Source: Antarcticimicrobium luteum (GTDB lineage: Bacteria > Pseudomonadota > Alphaproteobacteria > Rhodobacterales > Rhodobacteraceae). From it: a DNA stretch of 64,000 nucleotides. Location of the stretch: assembly GCF_004358185.1 (NCBI RefSeq), contig NZ_SMUV01000055.1:19438-83437 (forward strand). The letters are read 5' to 3'. How positions within the stretch are numbered: position 1 is the first letter of the stretch; every line of letters begins with the position of its first letter. Shown here piece after piece: positions 24,747 through 34,463 of the stretch. Under the pieces are notes generated by a model. The model was not told the origin of the DNA. It made no database searches and saw only the letters and a list, made by a program, of their open reading frames with translations. The translations under genes and the position numbers were made by a program.

Positions 24747-27098
24747 TTGAAATTGCGCAGGGTCTCTTTATGGTTCGGGTGCCGCCGGGTTCCGGCGATG
24801 ATTGCGCTTTGCGCGGCGGGGATCGCCCTGTCGCTGCCCGCCGCGGCCGAGACAGACCCGATCGACGCCCCGCCCGAGATGGTCCGGTTTTCCGACGGCG
24901 ACACCATCCGCGGCATCGTTGGGGAATATCTGCGCGATCCCGATCTATGGCCGGTGGTGCTGGCGTTGAACAATATCGCCTCGCCCGCCGATCTGGTGCC
25001 GGGGATCAATCTGGCGCTGCCGGTGCGCCAGGTGTTTGCCGCCGACAGCGCGCTTCTGACCTCGTTGCAGGCGATCCAGAGGGCCACCGCCGAGGGGGCG
25101 CGGATCTTTGCGCCGACCGAGATCGGCAGCGCCATCGAGAGCCGCGACACGGCAATGTCCCACCGCGAGGAGGGGGCATGGCGGCAGGTGGTCAGTTTTG
25201 CCGGGGCGGCGACCGGCTATGCCGAGGAGGCGCTGGATATCTCGATCGCGCAGCGCGACCGCGCGGCCGAGGCGGTGGTCTCGGACGTGCAGGGGCGGGT
25301 CGAGGGGCGTGCACCGGCCGAGCCGACCTGGTCCAACCGCGCGCTCGATGACATTCTGGTGGAGTTCGAGCGGCTGCGCACCCTGTCCAACTCGACCACC
25401 CAGGTGACGTTCCGCGATCTCAGCCGGCTGCGGCTGAACCCCAATTCCAACGCCACCATCCAGCGCATGCGGTCCGACCCGCTGACCGGCGGCGAGGTGA
25501 CCAAGGTGTCGCTGGCCGAGGGGGATTTCTATGCGCTGCTGAACCAGCTTTCGGACAAGACCGCGTTCGAGATCGAGGTGCCGGGGGTGGAGACGACCAC
25601 CAATTCGGCCGATTTCTGGATCAAGAACGATGCCAGCGGCGCCCGGTTCGTCAATTACGACAGCCCCGGGCTGGAGATTGCCCGCGACGGCGACACCATC
25701 GTTGTGGGCCAGAACGAGGGTGTCGTTCTGACCGGCGCCGGGGCGCAGCGGGCGCAGGTTCTGGACAGTCCGCTCCTGGCGGCGCCGGCGGTGGGCGAGG
25801 TGATCTATACCGCCGCCGCCACATTGGACTGGGAGCCGGAGGAGGGCGCCGAGGGCTATTGGCTGGAGGTCGCGGCAGACCCGGGGTTCAACCAGATGAA
25901 AGTCACTGAATGGGGAATCCGCGACAGTGGTTTCCTGGCCGAAGGGCTGGCGCCGGCGCGCTATCACTGGCGGGTGGCGGCGCTGGACAAGCTGGGCCTG
26001 CCCGGCGCGTGGAGCACGCCGCGCGATTTCACCCTGCGGGTGGATGAGACGCCGCCGTTCCTGACGCTGCTGTCGCCGGCGGGGGACACGATCCTGACCG
26101 CGCCGCAGGTGGAGGTGCTGGGCGCCTCGGAGCCGGACGCGCGGCTGACGCTGAACGGCGCGCCGCTGCAGGTGGCGGGCGACGGCAGCTTTCTGGCCGC
26201 TCTGGCGCTGGCGCCGGGGGTGAACGCGATCACCGTTGCCGCGACCGACCCCGCAGGCAATGTCAGCACCCGCAGCCTGAACGTGGTCTATCGGCCGGCG
26301 GCGGCGGTTGAGATCACCCTGTCGGACAGTATCCCGCGGGTGGCGGGCGCGCTCGCCGCGCGCTCGGACAAGCTGTCGGTGATGGGGCAGAGCACCGGCG
26401 AGCCCGGCGCCGAGGTGGTGCTGCGGGACGAGGCCGGGGCGGAGGTTCTGCGCACCCGGCTGACGGCGGATCGCAGCGTCAGTTTCACGGTGCCGGTGGA
26501 CGAGGCGCCGCGCGGGTACCGGATCGAGGTGCTGGCGCCGGGCGGCGCCGTCGAGGGCACGCTGGATTTCGCCGCGCTGAGTGACCGGTTGCCGCCGGAG
26601 ATTTCCCTGGACCTGCCGCTGCCGCGCGCAACCGGCGAGGATCTGGTTCAGGTCAGCGGGCGCGCCGGCGACGCGGTGCGGCTGCAGCTGGACGGGACCG
26701 AGGTGCCGTTGACCGATGGCGCCTTTGACCTGACGCTGATGCTGAAGCCGGGCGAGAACGCCTTTGAGCTGGTGGCCAGCGACGCGGTGGGCAATGTGGC
26801 GGTGACGCCGCTGCGCACGCTGTACGATATCGAGCCGCCGGAGATCCTGCGCGTCGATCTGGGGCGCAGCCAGGGGCCGGACGGACCGATCGAGATCGTC
26901 GCCGAGGCGCGCGACGCCAGCGGGCTGCGCCAGGCGGCGCCGTTCCTGATCTCCATCGGCGGCGCGGAGGTCGAGGGCTTTCTGCGCTGCGACAGCGCCA
27001 GCGGCATCTGCCGCGCCAGCCTGCCGCCCGAGCCGGGCGCGCTGGAACTGATCGAACTGAGTATCGAGGATTACGCCGGGAACGCGGCGTTCGAGTAA
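24747..27098 (+). CDS. Periplasmic LysM / FecR / Ig-like repeat protein
   Basis: The protein is 783 residues from TTG 24747 (an internal ATG at codon 18 is an alternative start). A signal peptide covers about residues 1-35 (MIALCAAGIALSLPAAAE forms its core). Residues 47-96 resemble LysM (FSDGDTIRGIVGEYLRD, then NNIASPADLVPGINLALP). About 218-330 is a FecR domain (TQVTFRDLSRLRLNPNSNAT). About 355-432 is fibronectin/Ig-like (GYWLEVAADPGFNQMKVTEW). Residues 434-783 are three to four Ig-like beta-sandwich repeats of the type seen in glucodextranase B domains. No TonB receptor or FecI sigma gene is adjacent. Probably binds peptidoglycan and carries envelope information to the two genes downstream, which are 45 and 7 bases apart and co-oriented. 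Confidence 0.8.
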   Translation: MKLRRVSLWFGCRRVPAMIALCAAGIALSLPAAAETDPIDAPPEMVRFSDGDTIRGIVGEYLRDPDLWPVVLALNNIASPADLVPGINLALPVRQVFAADSALLTSLQAIQRATAEGARIFAPTEIGSAIESRDTAMSHREEGAWRQVVSFAGAATGYAEEALDISIAQRDRAAEAVVSDVQGRVEGRAPAEPTWSNRALDDILVEFERLRTLSNSTTQVTFRDLSRLRLNPNSNATIQRMRSDPLTGGEVTKVSLAEGDFYALLNQLSDKTAFEIEVPGVETTTNSADFWIKNDASGARFVNYDSPGLEIARDGDTIVVGQNEGVVLTGAGAQRAQVLDSPLLAAPAVGEVIYTAAATLDWEPEEGAEGYWLEVAADPGFNQMKVTEWGIRDSGFLAEGLAPARYHWRVAALDKLGLPGAWSTPRDFTLRVDETPPFLTLLSPAGDTILTAPQVEVLGASEPDARLTLNGAPLQVAGDGSFLAALALAPGVNAITVAATDPAGNVSTRSLNVVYRPAAAVEITLSDSIPRVAGALAARSDKLSVMGQSTGEPGAEVVLRDEAGAEVLRTRLTADRSVSFTVPVDEAPRGYRIEVLAPGGAVEGTLDFAALSDRLPPEISLDLPLPRATGEDLVQVSGRAGDAVRLQLDGTEVPLTDGAFDLTLMLKPGENAFELVASDAVGNVAVTPLRTLYDIEPPEILRVDLGRSQGPDGPIEIVAEARDASGLRQAAPFLISIGGAEVEGFLRCDSASGICRASLPPEPGALELIELSIEDYAGNAAFE

Positions 27099-27143
27099 GG
27101 ACTGGCCGGCCGCCGCGCGCGGACCGGTAACGGAGGGTGAAGA

Positions 27144-30100
27144 ATGCGGATCGCACGGATGTGGACGGGGGTGCTGCTGGGACTGGCGATGCTGGCCGAG
27201 GCAGGGATGGCCCAGGCCCAGGCGGTCGCCGCGGAAGAGGGACTCTTGGTGGTCTACGGCCGCCGCGCGGCCAGCCGCGAGGGCGATGTCGACCACCGCG
27301 AGCAGATCTTCTTCAGCCTGCCCGCCGATCTGCGTGACCGCGTCTATCTGCGACTTTACGATCCCGAGACCGGCGGCACCGGCGATTTCACCTATGGCGG
27401 CAGCGCCGATTCCGAGACCACCTATCGGCTGTTCGGCGGCGAAGGTGCCTTTACCGCGGCCGAGCGCCCCGAACCGGCGGCGGACGGAGGCCGGGCGGAG
27501 CGGATCGACTTTGCGCCGGTGACCGGACCGGGCGAGTTGCTGAAAGAGACAAGCTGGCGCAACGAGCCGGAGGCGGACGGGCGCTGGGTCACGCTGACCG
27601 CGCTGCGCGCCCGTCAGGGCGAAGTGGTGGGGGAGCGCGCCTATTTCCGCCTCGATGTGCAGGGGACCGAAGGCAACGACGGCAACAGCTATTCGCTGGG
27701 CGTCAGCCTGGTGCGCGACCGTGACCGCCCGCCCGAGGGGCTGGAGATCTTTTCCTATCGTCCGACGGTGCGCTGGGCCGCCTCGAACCCGGCAACCTGG
27801 GTGCATCTCTCCCATGCGGGCGGGTCGCTCACCGTGCAGAGTTTCGATGGCGCCAATGGCGAGCTGGCGATCGTCAGCGATTTCACCGATCTGCCGTTGC
27901 GGGTTTCGGGTCAGGATTTCTGGACCTCGGACAGTGTCGAAACCGGCGACAGCAATCTGGCGCTCAGCCTGCGCGGCGGGTTCGAAACGCCCAATGACGT
28001 GACGCTCGCGGTGTTCGATGCCGAGGGCAATCCGCTGCCCTTGCAGATGCCGCCGGTTCGCGCGCCCGACTCCGCGCGCCCCACGGTTCAGGCCAGCGCC
28101 CGGCCGCTGGCCGATTGCCGGTCTGTCGCCTTTGACGGCAGCGGATCGACGGCGGGCGGGCTGGTGTCCCACCTGTGGGATTTCGGCGATGGCAACACCT
28201 CGGACGAGGCGGTGATCGCCTATCGCTATGAGGCCCCGGGCCGCTATACCGCGCGGCTGGAGGTGGTCGAGGACGGCACCCGGCCGGGTCGCGGCGCGGC
28301 GCTGGCGCTGCCGGTGCATGTGCGCGACGCGCCGGTGGCGGTGCCGGGCCCCGATATCGTTGTGGCCCCCGGCCAGCCGGTCAGCTTTGACGGCAGCGGC
28401 TCGCAGCCCTCGGACAGCCCGATCACCCGCTATCGCTGGAGCTTTGGCGATGGCGTCACGGCCGAGGGCGCGCGCGCCAGCCACGCCTATGCCGCACCGG
28501 GACAGTACCGCGCCGTGCTGCGGGTGGAGGACGGTATCGATCATCCCTGCAACTTCGGGGTCGAGACGCGGCGGGTGGCGGTCAACTTCCCCCCAGTGGC
28601 CGAGGCGGGCGCCGATCGGCAGGCGGTGGTCGGTCAGCCGGTGATCCTGAGCGCCGGGGCGAGCTATGACATCGACGGGCTGGTCGACAGCTATGTCTGG
28701 GAGATGGGCGACGGCGCCCGCCTGGAGGGCGAAACCGTCACCCATACCTTTACCGCGTCGGGCACCTTTTCCGTGGTGCTGCGGGTCACCGATGACAGCG
28801 GCGTGGTGAACGGCAGCGCGCAGGACCGGATGACAGTCGTGGTGAATGCCCCGCCCGAGCCGCGCTTTGCGATCCCCGATCGCCCGGTCTCGGTGTCGGA
28901 ACTGGCGGTGCTGGACGGCTCGGCCTCGACCGACGCGGACGGGCAGATCCTGTCCTATATCTGGGATTTCGGTGACGGGGCCACGGGCGAGGGGCAGGTT
29001 GTCAACTATGCCTGGACCCGGCCGGGCGCCTTTACCGTGACGCTGACGGTGATCGATGACAGCGGCACCGCCTCGGCGGTGCAGACCGCCTCGCAGGTGG
29101 TGCGGGTCGATGCCGCGCCGGTGGCCGAGGCCGGACCGGATCAGTTCGTGACCACCAGCGTGGTCCAGTTCGACGGCGGCGGATCCACCGACAGCGACGG
29201 CAGTGTGGCCAGCTGGACGTGGGATTTCGGCGATGGCGCCTCTGCCACCGGCCAGACCGCCGAACATGCCTATGAGCGGCCCGGCACCTATGAGGTGGCC
29301 TTGGTTGTGCGCGACGACAGCGGCGCGCCGCTGAACGTGGACCGTGACACCATGCGGGTGGTGGTGAACGCGACGCCGATCGCCGATGCCGGCCCGCCGC
29401 AGGTGGTGGCCCCGGGCGAAGATGTGGTGTTGTCCGGGCGCGCCTCGCTCGATCCCGACGGAGAGATCGCGGTCTATCGCTGGAGCTTCCCGGACGGGAC
29501 CGGGAAAGAAGGCCCGCGGGTGGCGCATGTGTTTGATGCCCCCGGGTTGCAGCGGGTCGGGCTGACCGTGGCGGACGATTTCCGCGGCGGCGCGGCGCAG
29601 GACGATTCCGAGGTGCTGATCACCGTCAATGCCGCCCCGGTGGCGGTGGCCGGGCCGGACATGCTGATCGCGCCGGGCGACAGCGTGATGTTCGACGCGG
29701 GCCAGTCCTTTGACCCGGACGGGCGGCTAGTGGCCTATCGCTGGGAATTCGACGATCTGGGCAGTCCGCTGGACGCGCCGACGGTCGAGCGGGCCTATGT
29801 CACGCCCGGGGTCTGGTCGGCGCAGCTGATCGTCACCGACGACAGCGGTGTGGGCAATGGCACCGCGCGCGACGATGTGACGATCCGCGTCAACAATGCG
29901 CCGCTGGCCGAGGCCGGCCCGCCGGTGACCTCCGAGCGGCTCTATGTCGAGTTCGACGGCACCGGCTCCTCTGACGCCGATGGCGATGCGCTGATCCATC
30001 GCTGGGATTTCGGCGACGGATCGCCCCCGGTCTTTGGCGCGCGGGTCACCCATGTCTATCCGCACCCGGGGGTCTATCCGGTGACGTTGCGGGTGGATGA

Positions 30101-32000
30101 CGGCACCGGGCTGGCCAATGCGCGGGCGATCGACGCCACCGCGGTGACGATCCGGGCCCGTCCGCTGGCCGAGGCCGGCGGAAACCGCGATGTCTGCTCG
30201 GGCGAGCCGATCCTGTTCGACGCCTCGGACAGTGTCGATCCCGATGGCGGTCTGCTGCTCTATTCCTGGGATTTCGGCGACGGCAGCGCCTCGGACCTGA
30301 TAAATCCGACCAAGACCTATGAACTGCCGGGGGTCTATCCGGTGACGCTGCGGGTACGCAACGAGACCGGCACAGACTACGGCACCGATCTGGACCGGAT
30401 CGCGGCGCTGGTGCGCGAGGGGCCGATCGCGAACGCGGGGGCCGATCTGAAGGTCTGCGCCAATGCCAAGGTGCGGTTCGACGGCTCGGGTTCGACCGAT
30501 GCGGACGGGGCGGTGAACGCATTCAGCTGGACCTTCGGCGATGGCGGCACCGGCAGCGGCGACACGCCGGAACACATCTTTACCCGGCCGGGCAGCTACA
30601 CGGTGACGCTGACCATCACCGGCGAGGCGCAGGGCGCCTGCAGCCCGCTGGATACCGACACGGCGCTGGTCGAGGTGATCCCGGCGCCGGAACTGCTGGT
30701 GGCGGGGCCGGAGAGGGCCGCGGTCGGCACGTCCGTGACGCTCAGGGCGCAGGTTTCCGAGTCCGGGGGCGGCACGCCGAAGAACTTCACCTGGGAGTTT
30801 GGCGATGGCACCACGGCGGAGGGGATCGAGGTCAGCCATGTCTGGGCCGAGCCGGGCAGCTACCGGGTGATGCTGCGCAGCGATCTTGAGGGCGGCGGCG
30901 AAGGCTGCGGCGCGCTCGAGGCGGTGCATCGCATTGTCGCCAATGCCGCGCCGGAGCCGCTGATCGACGGTCCGGCGGTGCTGGCGGTGGGGCAGGAGGC
31001 GCGGTTCGACGCCAGCCTGTCGGCCGACAGCGACGGGGCGATCCTGTCCTATGACTGGGATTTCGGCGACAACGCGGTGGCCAGCGGCGTACAGGCGGCG
31101 CACAGCTATGCGCAGCCGGGCACCTATGATCTGCGGCTGACGGTGCGCGACGATGCCGGCGTCGGGAACAGCAGCGCGACCCTGACCAAGCAGATCACGG
31201 TGCGGCCGGTGCCGGTGGCCAATCTGGATGCGCCGCCGCCGATCTGCCCGGCCGAGCCGGTGATCTGGCAGGTCGATGCCGCGCCGCAGACGCAGGTGCG
31301 CTGGGTGTTCGGCGACGGCCGGGCGGCCGAGGGGGCCGAGGTGCGCCACCAGTTCGACCGCCCCGGGCTGTTCCCGGTGCAGGTGACGCTGGACGATGGC
31401 GCCGGCCTGCTGAGCAGCCGCCGCTCGGAAGAGGTCTATGCCCGCGTCAACGCCGCGCCCTCGGCGCTGGCGGGGCCGGACCGGGTGGTCTGCCCGGGCG
31501 AGGCGGTGGTGTTTGACGCCGGCCCCTCGACCGATCTGGATGGCCAGCTCATCGGTTATGAGTGGACGTTCAGCGACGGTGTGACGCTGGAGGGGGCGCA
31601 GGTTGAGCGCAGCTTTGACGCCTCGGGCGCGCTGGAGGTGCGGCTGACCGTGCGCGACGACAGCGGCGCGGCCGCCTGCGATACCGGCAGCGATACCGCG
31701 CGCATCCTGGTCAATGCGCCACCGAGCGTCGACGCCGGGCCGGACCGCACGGTGCCGGTGGGCGCGGCGCACGATGTGGTGCGCTTTGACGCCAGCGGCA
31801 CGCGCGATCCGGACGGGCAGGGCGTGCGGGTGAGCTGGCAGTTCGGCGATGGCGCCGGGGCCTCGGGCGCGGTGGCGCGGCACGGCTACGCTGCGCCGGG
31901 CGACTATACCGTGACGGTCGAGGCGCGGGACACCACCGGTCTGGTCTGCGGGGTGGCGCGCGACACGGCGTTGATCACCGCGCGGCCACGCGACGAGTAG
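27144..32000 (+). CDS. Giant secreted PKD-repeat protein (about 15 PKD domains)
   Basis: The protein of 1618 residues has a Shine-Dalgarno GGAGG at 27132-27136. Signal peptide at residues 1-28. Residues about 30-310 form an N-terminal domain of unknown type (VYGRRAASREGDVDHREQIF near its start). From about 315 to 1612 there are about 15 PKD-like repeats, each near 85 residues, with the core W-x-FGDG (for example YIWDFGDGATGEGQVVNYAW) and a closing PGxYxVxLxVxDDSG strand. Several repeats have decayed cores (MGDG, FPDG, FDDL, FSDG). No transmembrane segment, sorting signal, protease or carbohydrate domain follows the last repeat, which ends ARPRDE. Probably a long periplasmic or exported rod. 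Middle gene of the FecR-PKD-cyclase cassette. Confidence 0.85.
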   Translation: MRIARMWTGVLLGLAMLAEAGMAQAQAVAAEEGLLVVYGRRAASREGDVDHREQIFFSLPADLRDRVYLRLYDPETGGTGDFTYGGSADSETTYRLFGGEGAFTAAERPEPAADGGRAERIDFAPVTGPGELLKETSWRNEPEADGRWVTLTALRARQGEVVGERAYFRLDVQGTEGNDGNSYSLGVSLVRDRDRPPEGLEIFSYRPTVRWAASNPATWVHLSHAGGSLTVQSFDGANGELAIVSDFTDLPLRVSGQDFWTSDSVETGDSNLALSLRGGFETPNDVTLAVFDAEGNPLPLQMPPVRAPDSARPTVQASARPLADCRSVAFDGSGSTAGGLVSHLWDFGDGNTSDEAVIAYRYEAPGRYTARLEVVEDGTRPGRGAALALPVHVRDAPVAVPGPDIVVAPGQPVSFDGSGSQPSDSPITRYRWSFGDGVTAEGARASHAYAAPGQYRAVLRVEDGIDHPCNFGVETRRVAVNFPPVAEAGADRQAVVGQPVILSAGASYDIDGLVDSYVWEMGDGARLEGETVTHTFTASGTFSVVLRVTDDSGVVNGSAQDRMTVVVNAPPEPRFAIPDRPVSVSELAVLDGSASTDADGQILSYIWDFGDGATGEGQVVNYAWTRPGAFTVTLTVIDDSGTASAVQTASQVVRVDAAPVAEAGPDQFVTTSVVQFDGGGSTDSDGSVASWTWDFGDGASATGQTAEHAYERPGTYEVALVVRDDSGAPLNVDRDTMRVVVNATPIADAGPPQVVAPGEDVVLSGRASLDPDGEIAVYRWSFPDGTGKEGPRVAHVFDAPGLQRVGLTVADDFRGGAAQDDSEVLITVNAAPVAVAGPDMLIAPGDSVMFDAGQSFDPDGRLVAYRWEFDDLGSPLDAPTVERAYVTPGVWSAQLIVTDDSGVGNGTARDDVTIRVNNAPLAEAGPPVTSERLYVEFDGTGSSDADGDALIHRWDFGDGSPPVFGARVTHVYPHPGVYPVTLRVDDGTGLANARAIDATAVTIRARPLAEAGGNRDVCSGEPILFDASDSVDPDGGLLLYSWDFGDGSASDLINPTKTYELPGVYPVTLRVRNETGTDYGTDLDRIAALVREGPIANAGADLKVCANAKVRFDGSGSTDADGAVNAFSWTFGDGGTGSGDTPEHIFTRPGSYTVTLTITGEAQGACSPLDTDTALVEVIPAPELLVAGPERAAVGTSVTLRAQVSESGGGTPKNFTWEFGDGTTAEGIEVSHVWAEPGSYRVMLRSDLEGGGEGCGALEAVHRIVANAAPEPLIDGPAVLAVGQEARFDASLSADSDGAILSYDWDFGDNAVASGVQAAHSYAQPGTYDLRLTVRDDAGVGNSSATLTKQITVRPVPVANLDAPPPICPAEPVIWQVDAAPQTQVRWVFGDGRAAEGAEVRHQFDRPGLFPVQVTLDDGAGLLSSRRSEEVYARVNAAPSALAGPDRVVCPGEAVVFDAGPSTDLDGQLIGYEWTFSDGVTLEGAQVERSFDASGALEVRLTVRDDSGAAACDTGSDTARILVNAPPSVDAGPDRTVPVGAAHDVVRFDASGTRDPDGQGVRVSWQFGDGAGASGAVARHGYAAPGDYTVTVEARDTTGLVCGVARDTALITARPRDE

Positions 32001-32007
32001 CGCGCCG

Positions 32008-33723
32008 ATGCGGTTCCCGCTGCGCCTCAAGTTCTTTGCCTTTTCCGCATTGCTGGCGGTGGCGCCGCTGGTGATGGTGGGGCAGAACCTGACGCAGCTG
32101 ACCCGCGACGAGCTCAAGAGCGCGGCGAACGAGGATCTGACCACGGTCGCGACCGAGCTGCGCGGGGCCTTCGACAACACCTTCCGGGGGCGGTGGCTGA
32201 CGCCGCTGATGGTGATCCGCAACGGCATCGACAGCGCCGAGCTGGGGGTGCAGCAAAAGGTGTCGCTGCTGACGCTGGGGCTGGAGGAGTTGCCGCAGGT
32301 GGTGGCGCTCCAGCTCTCCGTGCAGGGTTCCGACCTGCCGATCCTGGTAACCAACGAGGGGTTCGCGGCCAAGCTGGCTGCGGCGGGGCTGAACCCGGTG
32401 AAAACGCTGTCCACGTCCGCCGATCTGATCAAGGCGATCGGCGAGACCGGCCAGTTCGGCCGCCCGGTGGTTGGCCGGCTGGAGGAGACCGGGGACTGGA
32501 TCGCCACGCTGGCGCTGCCGCTGGAGACGACGATCGCCGGGCGGCAGGTGACCATGGCGGCCAAGATCGAACTGTCGGTTCTGGGCGAAATGGTGCGGCG
32601 GCATCCCTTTGCCCAGCGCGGCGAGATCACCGTGATCGACCAAGCCGGGCGGCGGGCGCTGGGCGAGCGGCAGGATCTGCTGACCGTCCGTCAGATTGTC
32701 GCCTCGGCGCAGCCGCTGATCGTGGCCGGCGCCCGGGCGGATGCGCTGGAGCCCTATGTGCGCCCTGACGGCACCGCGATGCTGGCGGCCTATGCCTTTC
32801 CCGACTGGTTTCCCTGGGCGGTGATCACCGAGTTGAGCGAGGACAGCGCCTATGCGGTGGTCAACGCGATCACCCGGCAGATCCTGATCGTGGGGCTGGT
32901 GGGCTTTGTGATCGCGGGGCTGGGCGCGCTGATCTTTGCCCGCCAGCTGACCCGGCCGATCCTCAAGATCGGCGCGGTGGCCGAGCGTGTGGGGGAGGGC
33001 GATTTCGCCGCCCGCGTCGAGGGGGTGCGCGCCCGCGACGAGATCGGCGACCTGGCCGACCGGTTCAACCGCATGATCGGCGAGCTGGGCGAGCGGCTGG
33101 AGCTGATGAAGTTCGTCTCGCGCGGAACCGTTTCGGCGATTCAGAGCGCGCAGGAAAAGGGCATGCACAGGGGCGGCGAACGGCGGCGGGTGTCGGTCAT
33201 CTTTACCGACATCCGGGGCTATACCGAGTTTTCCGAACGGGTCTCGCCCGAGGTGGTGATTGAGGCGCTGAACAGCTATTTCGACGTGCAGACCGGGATC
33301 GTCGAGGCCTTTGGCGGTGATGTGGACAAATTCGTCGGCGATGCGCTGGTGGCGGTGTTCGAGGGCGATGAGATGGAACGGCGCGCGGTCGGCTGCGCGG
33401 TGGAGATCACCGCCGCGATGGCGCGCCTGCTCGAGGAATATCCGGATTACAACCTGCATGTCGGCATCGGGATCGCCTCGGGCGAGGTGGTGATGGGGGC
33501 GATGGGGGCCAAAGCGCGGATGGATTTCACCGTGCTGGGGTCCACTGTGAACCTCTCGGCGCGGCTCTGTTCCAAGGCGGCGCCGGGGCAGGTTCTGGTC
33601 GATCAGGCCACCCGGCAGGCCGCCGAGGGGCTGGAGGGGGTCGGGTTCGACACCCTGGAGCCGATCCCGCTGAAGGGCTATTCCGCCCCGGTCCCGGCCT
33701 TTGCGCCGCACCGGTTGGGATAG
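32008..33723 (+). CDS. Membrane adenylate cyclase with periplasmic sensor and HAMP domain
   Basis: The protein of 571 residues lies 7 bases after the PKD gene. A first helix (residues about 8-28) and a second (about 290-312, ILIVGLVGFVIAGLGALIFA) enclose a periplasmic sensor of about 260 residues. HAMP follows at about 313-365 (RPILKIGAVAERVGEGDFAA), then the class III cyclase domain at about 392-570. Catalytic residues are intact: metal Asp401 (IFTDIRGYT) and Asp445 (FVGDALVAVF), adenine-specifying Lys441 and Asp506 (MDFTVLGSTVN), and transition-state Asn515/Arg519. It should make cAMP in response to a periplasmic signal, possibly relayed by the FecR or PKD protein. The gene ends 6 bases from the stop of the convergent hydrolase gene. 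Confidence 0.9.
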   Translation: MRFPLRLKFFAFSALLAVAPLVMVGQNLTQLTRDELKSAANEDLTTVATELRGAFDNTFRGRWLTPLMVIRNGIDSAELGVQQKVSLLTLGLEELPQVVALQLSVQGSDLPILVTNEGFAAKLAAAGLNPVKTLSTSADLIKAIGETGQFGRPVVGRLEETGDWIATLALPLETTIAGRQVTMAAKIELSVLGEMVRRHPFAQRGEITVIDQAGRRALGERQDLLTVRQIVASAQPLIVAGARADALEPYVRPDGTAMLAAYAFPDWFPWAVITELSEDSAYAVVNAITRQILIVGLVGFVIAGLGALIFARQLTRPILKIGAVAERVGEGDFAARVEGVRARDEIGDLADRFNRMIGELGERLELMKFVSRGTVSAIQSAQEKGMHRGGERRRVSVIFTDIRGYTEFSERVSPEVVIEALNSYFDVQTGIVEAFGGDVDKFVGDALVAVFEGDEMERRAVGCAVEITAAMARLLEEYPDYNLHVGIGIASGEVVMGAMGAKARMDFTVLGSTVNLSARLCSKAAPGQVLVDQATRQAAEGLEGVGFDTLEPIPLKGYSAPVPAFAPHRLG

Positions 33724-33729
33724 CGCGGA

Positions 33730-34443
33730 TCAGAACCCGGCGGCGAGCCGGTCGATCAGCGCGGCCAGCCCGGCGGGGTCCGCGAAAAACGGCGAATGCG
33801 AGGTGGGCAGCGAGGCGACCCGGTCGCGCGGCCAGTCCTGCACCATCTCGGCCTGATATTCCGGCGGGATCGCCTGATCGTTGGCGCAGCGGATATAGGC
33901 CTTGGGCAGGCCCTCCCACCGCGCGCTCAGGGTCAGCGGCGTGGTCTGCGGGCGCGTCGCCTGCGGGCAGAGCCGGGGCATCGCATAGGCGACCGCCTCG
34001 TCGGGGCAGTCGTGATAGAACAGCTCCGGCACCCGGTCGGCATCGAAGGTATAGGACAGCCCGTCCTCGGCCCGGCGTACCGCGGGCATCAGCGGCTGGC
34101 GCGGGCCGCGCTTGCGCATGTCGATCATCGACAGCCCCGAGACCGGCACATAGGCGCAGAGGTAGATCAGCGCGCGCATCCTGTCCGGCGCCGCCTCGCC
34201 CGCCGCGCTGATCGGGTAGCCGCCCCAGGAATGGCCGACCACGATGGTTTCGGGCGTGCTGGCGGCCAGGATGGCGTCGCGGCACCCCTCCAGCGTGACT
34301 TCCTCGATCGGGGTGGGATCGTCGCCATGGCTGGGCATGTCGATCGCCCGCGCGGTATGGCCAAGAGCCTCGAGCGCGGGGATCACGTCGCGCCAGCACC
34401 ATGCGCCGTGGCAGGAGCCGTGGATCAGAAGGAAATCGGCCAT
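33730..34443 (-). CDS. Alpha/beta hydrolase (esterase / hydroxynitrile lyase-like)
   Basis: The protein is 237 residues from ATG 34443; the long frame reaching 35307 is a read-through of the neighbour's alternative frame. It has an oxyanion loop near the N-terminus (LIHGSCHGAWCWRDV), nucleophile elbow GHSWGG (Ser of TIVVGHSWGGYP), and a late His in LPTSHSPFF. This pattern matches the MES/hydroxynitrile-lyase-like branch, whose members cleave small methyl esters. It follows the PcaD-like gene by 20 bases, so the two are likely one transcript. The true substrate is unknown. Confidence 0.85.
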   Translation of the reverse strand: MADFLLIHGSCHGAWCWRDVIPALEALGHTARAIDMPSHGDDPTPIEEVTLEGCRDAILAASTPETIVVGHSWGGYPISAAGEAAPDRMRALIYLCAYVPVSGLSMIDMRKRGPRQPLMPAVRRAEDGLSYTFDADRVPELFYHDCPDEAVAYAMPRLCPQATRPQTTPLTLSARWEGLPKAYIRCANDQAIPPEYQAEMVQDWPRDRVASLPTSHSPFFADPAGLAALIDRLAAGF

Positions 34444-34463
34444 ATTGCTTGGATCCTTTCCGG

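Noticed and set aside
24945..29528. A 1527-codon open frame on the minus strand opposite the FecR and PKD genes
   Set aside because: Composition is dominated by R, G, A, H and Q with no domain pattern, as expected of antisense frames in GC-rich DNA; the plus strand has clear signal peptides and repeated domains.
28177..31950. Regular DNA repeats in the PKD gene considered as a CRISPR or tandem repeat array
   Set aside because: The repetition is at protein level with a period of about 85 codons, diverged at DNA level, and has no spacers or conserved repeat unit.
33724..33729. Terminator between the cyclase and the convergent hydrolase
   Set aside because: Only 6 bases separate the stop codons; no hairpin fits, so transcripts probably overlap.
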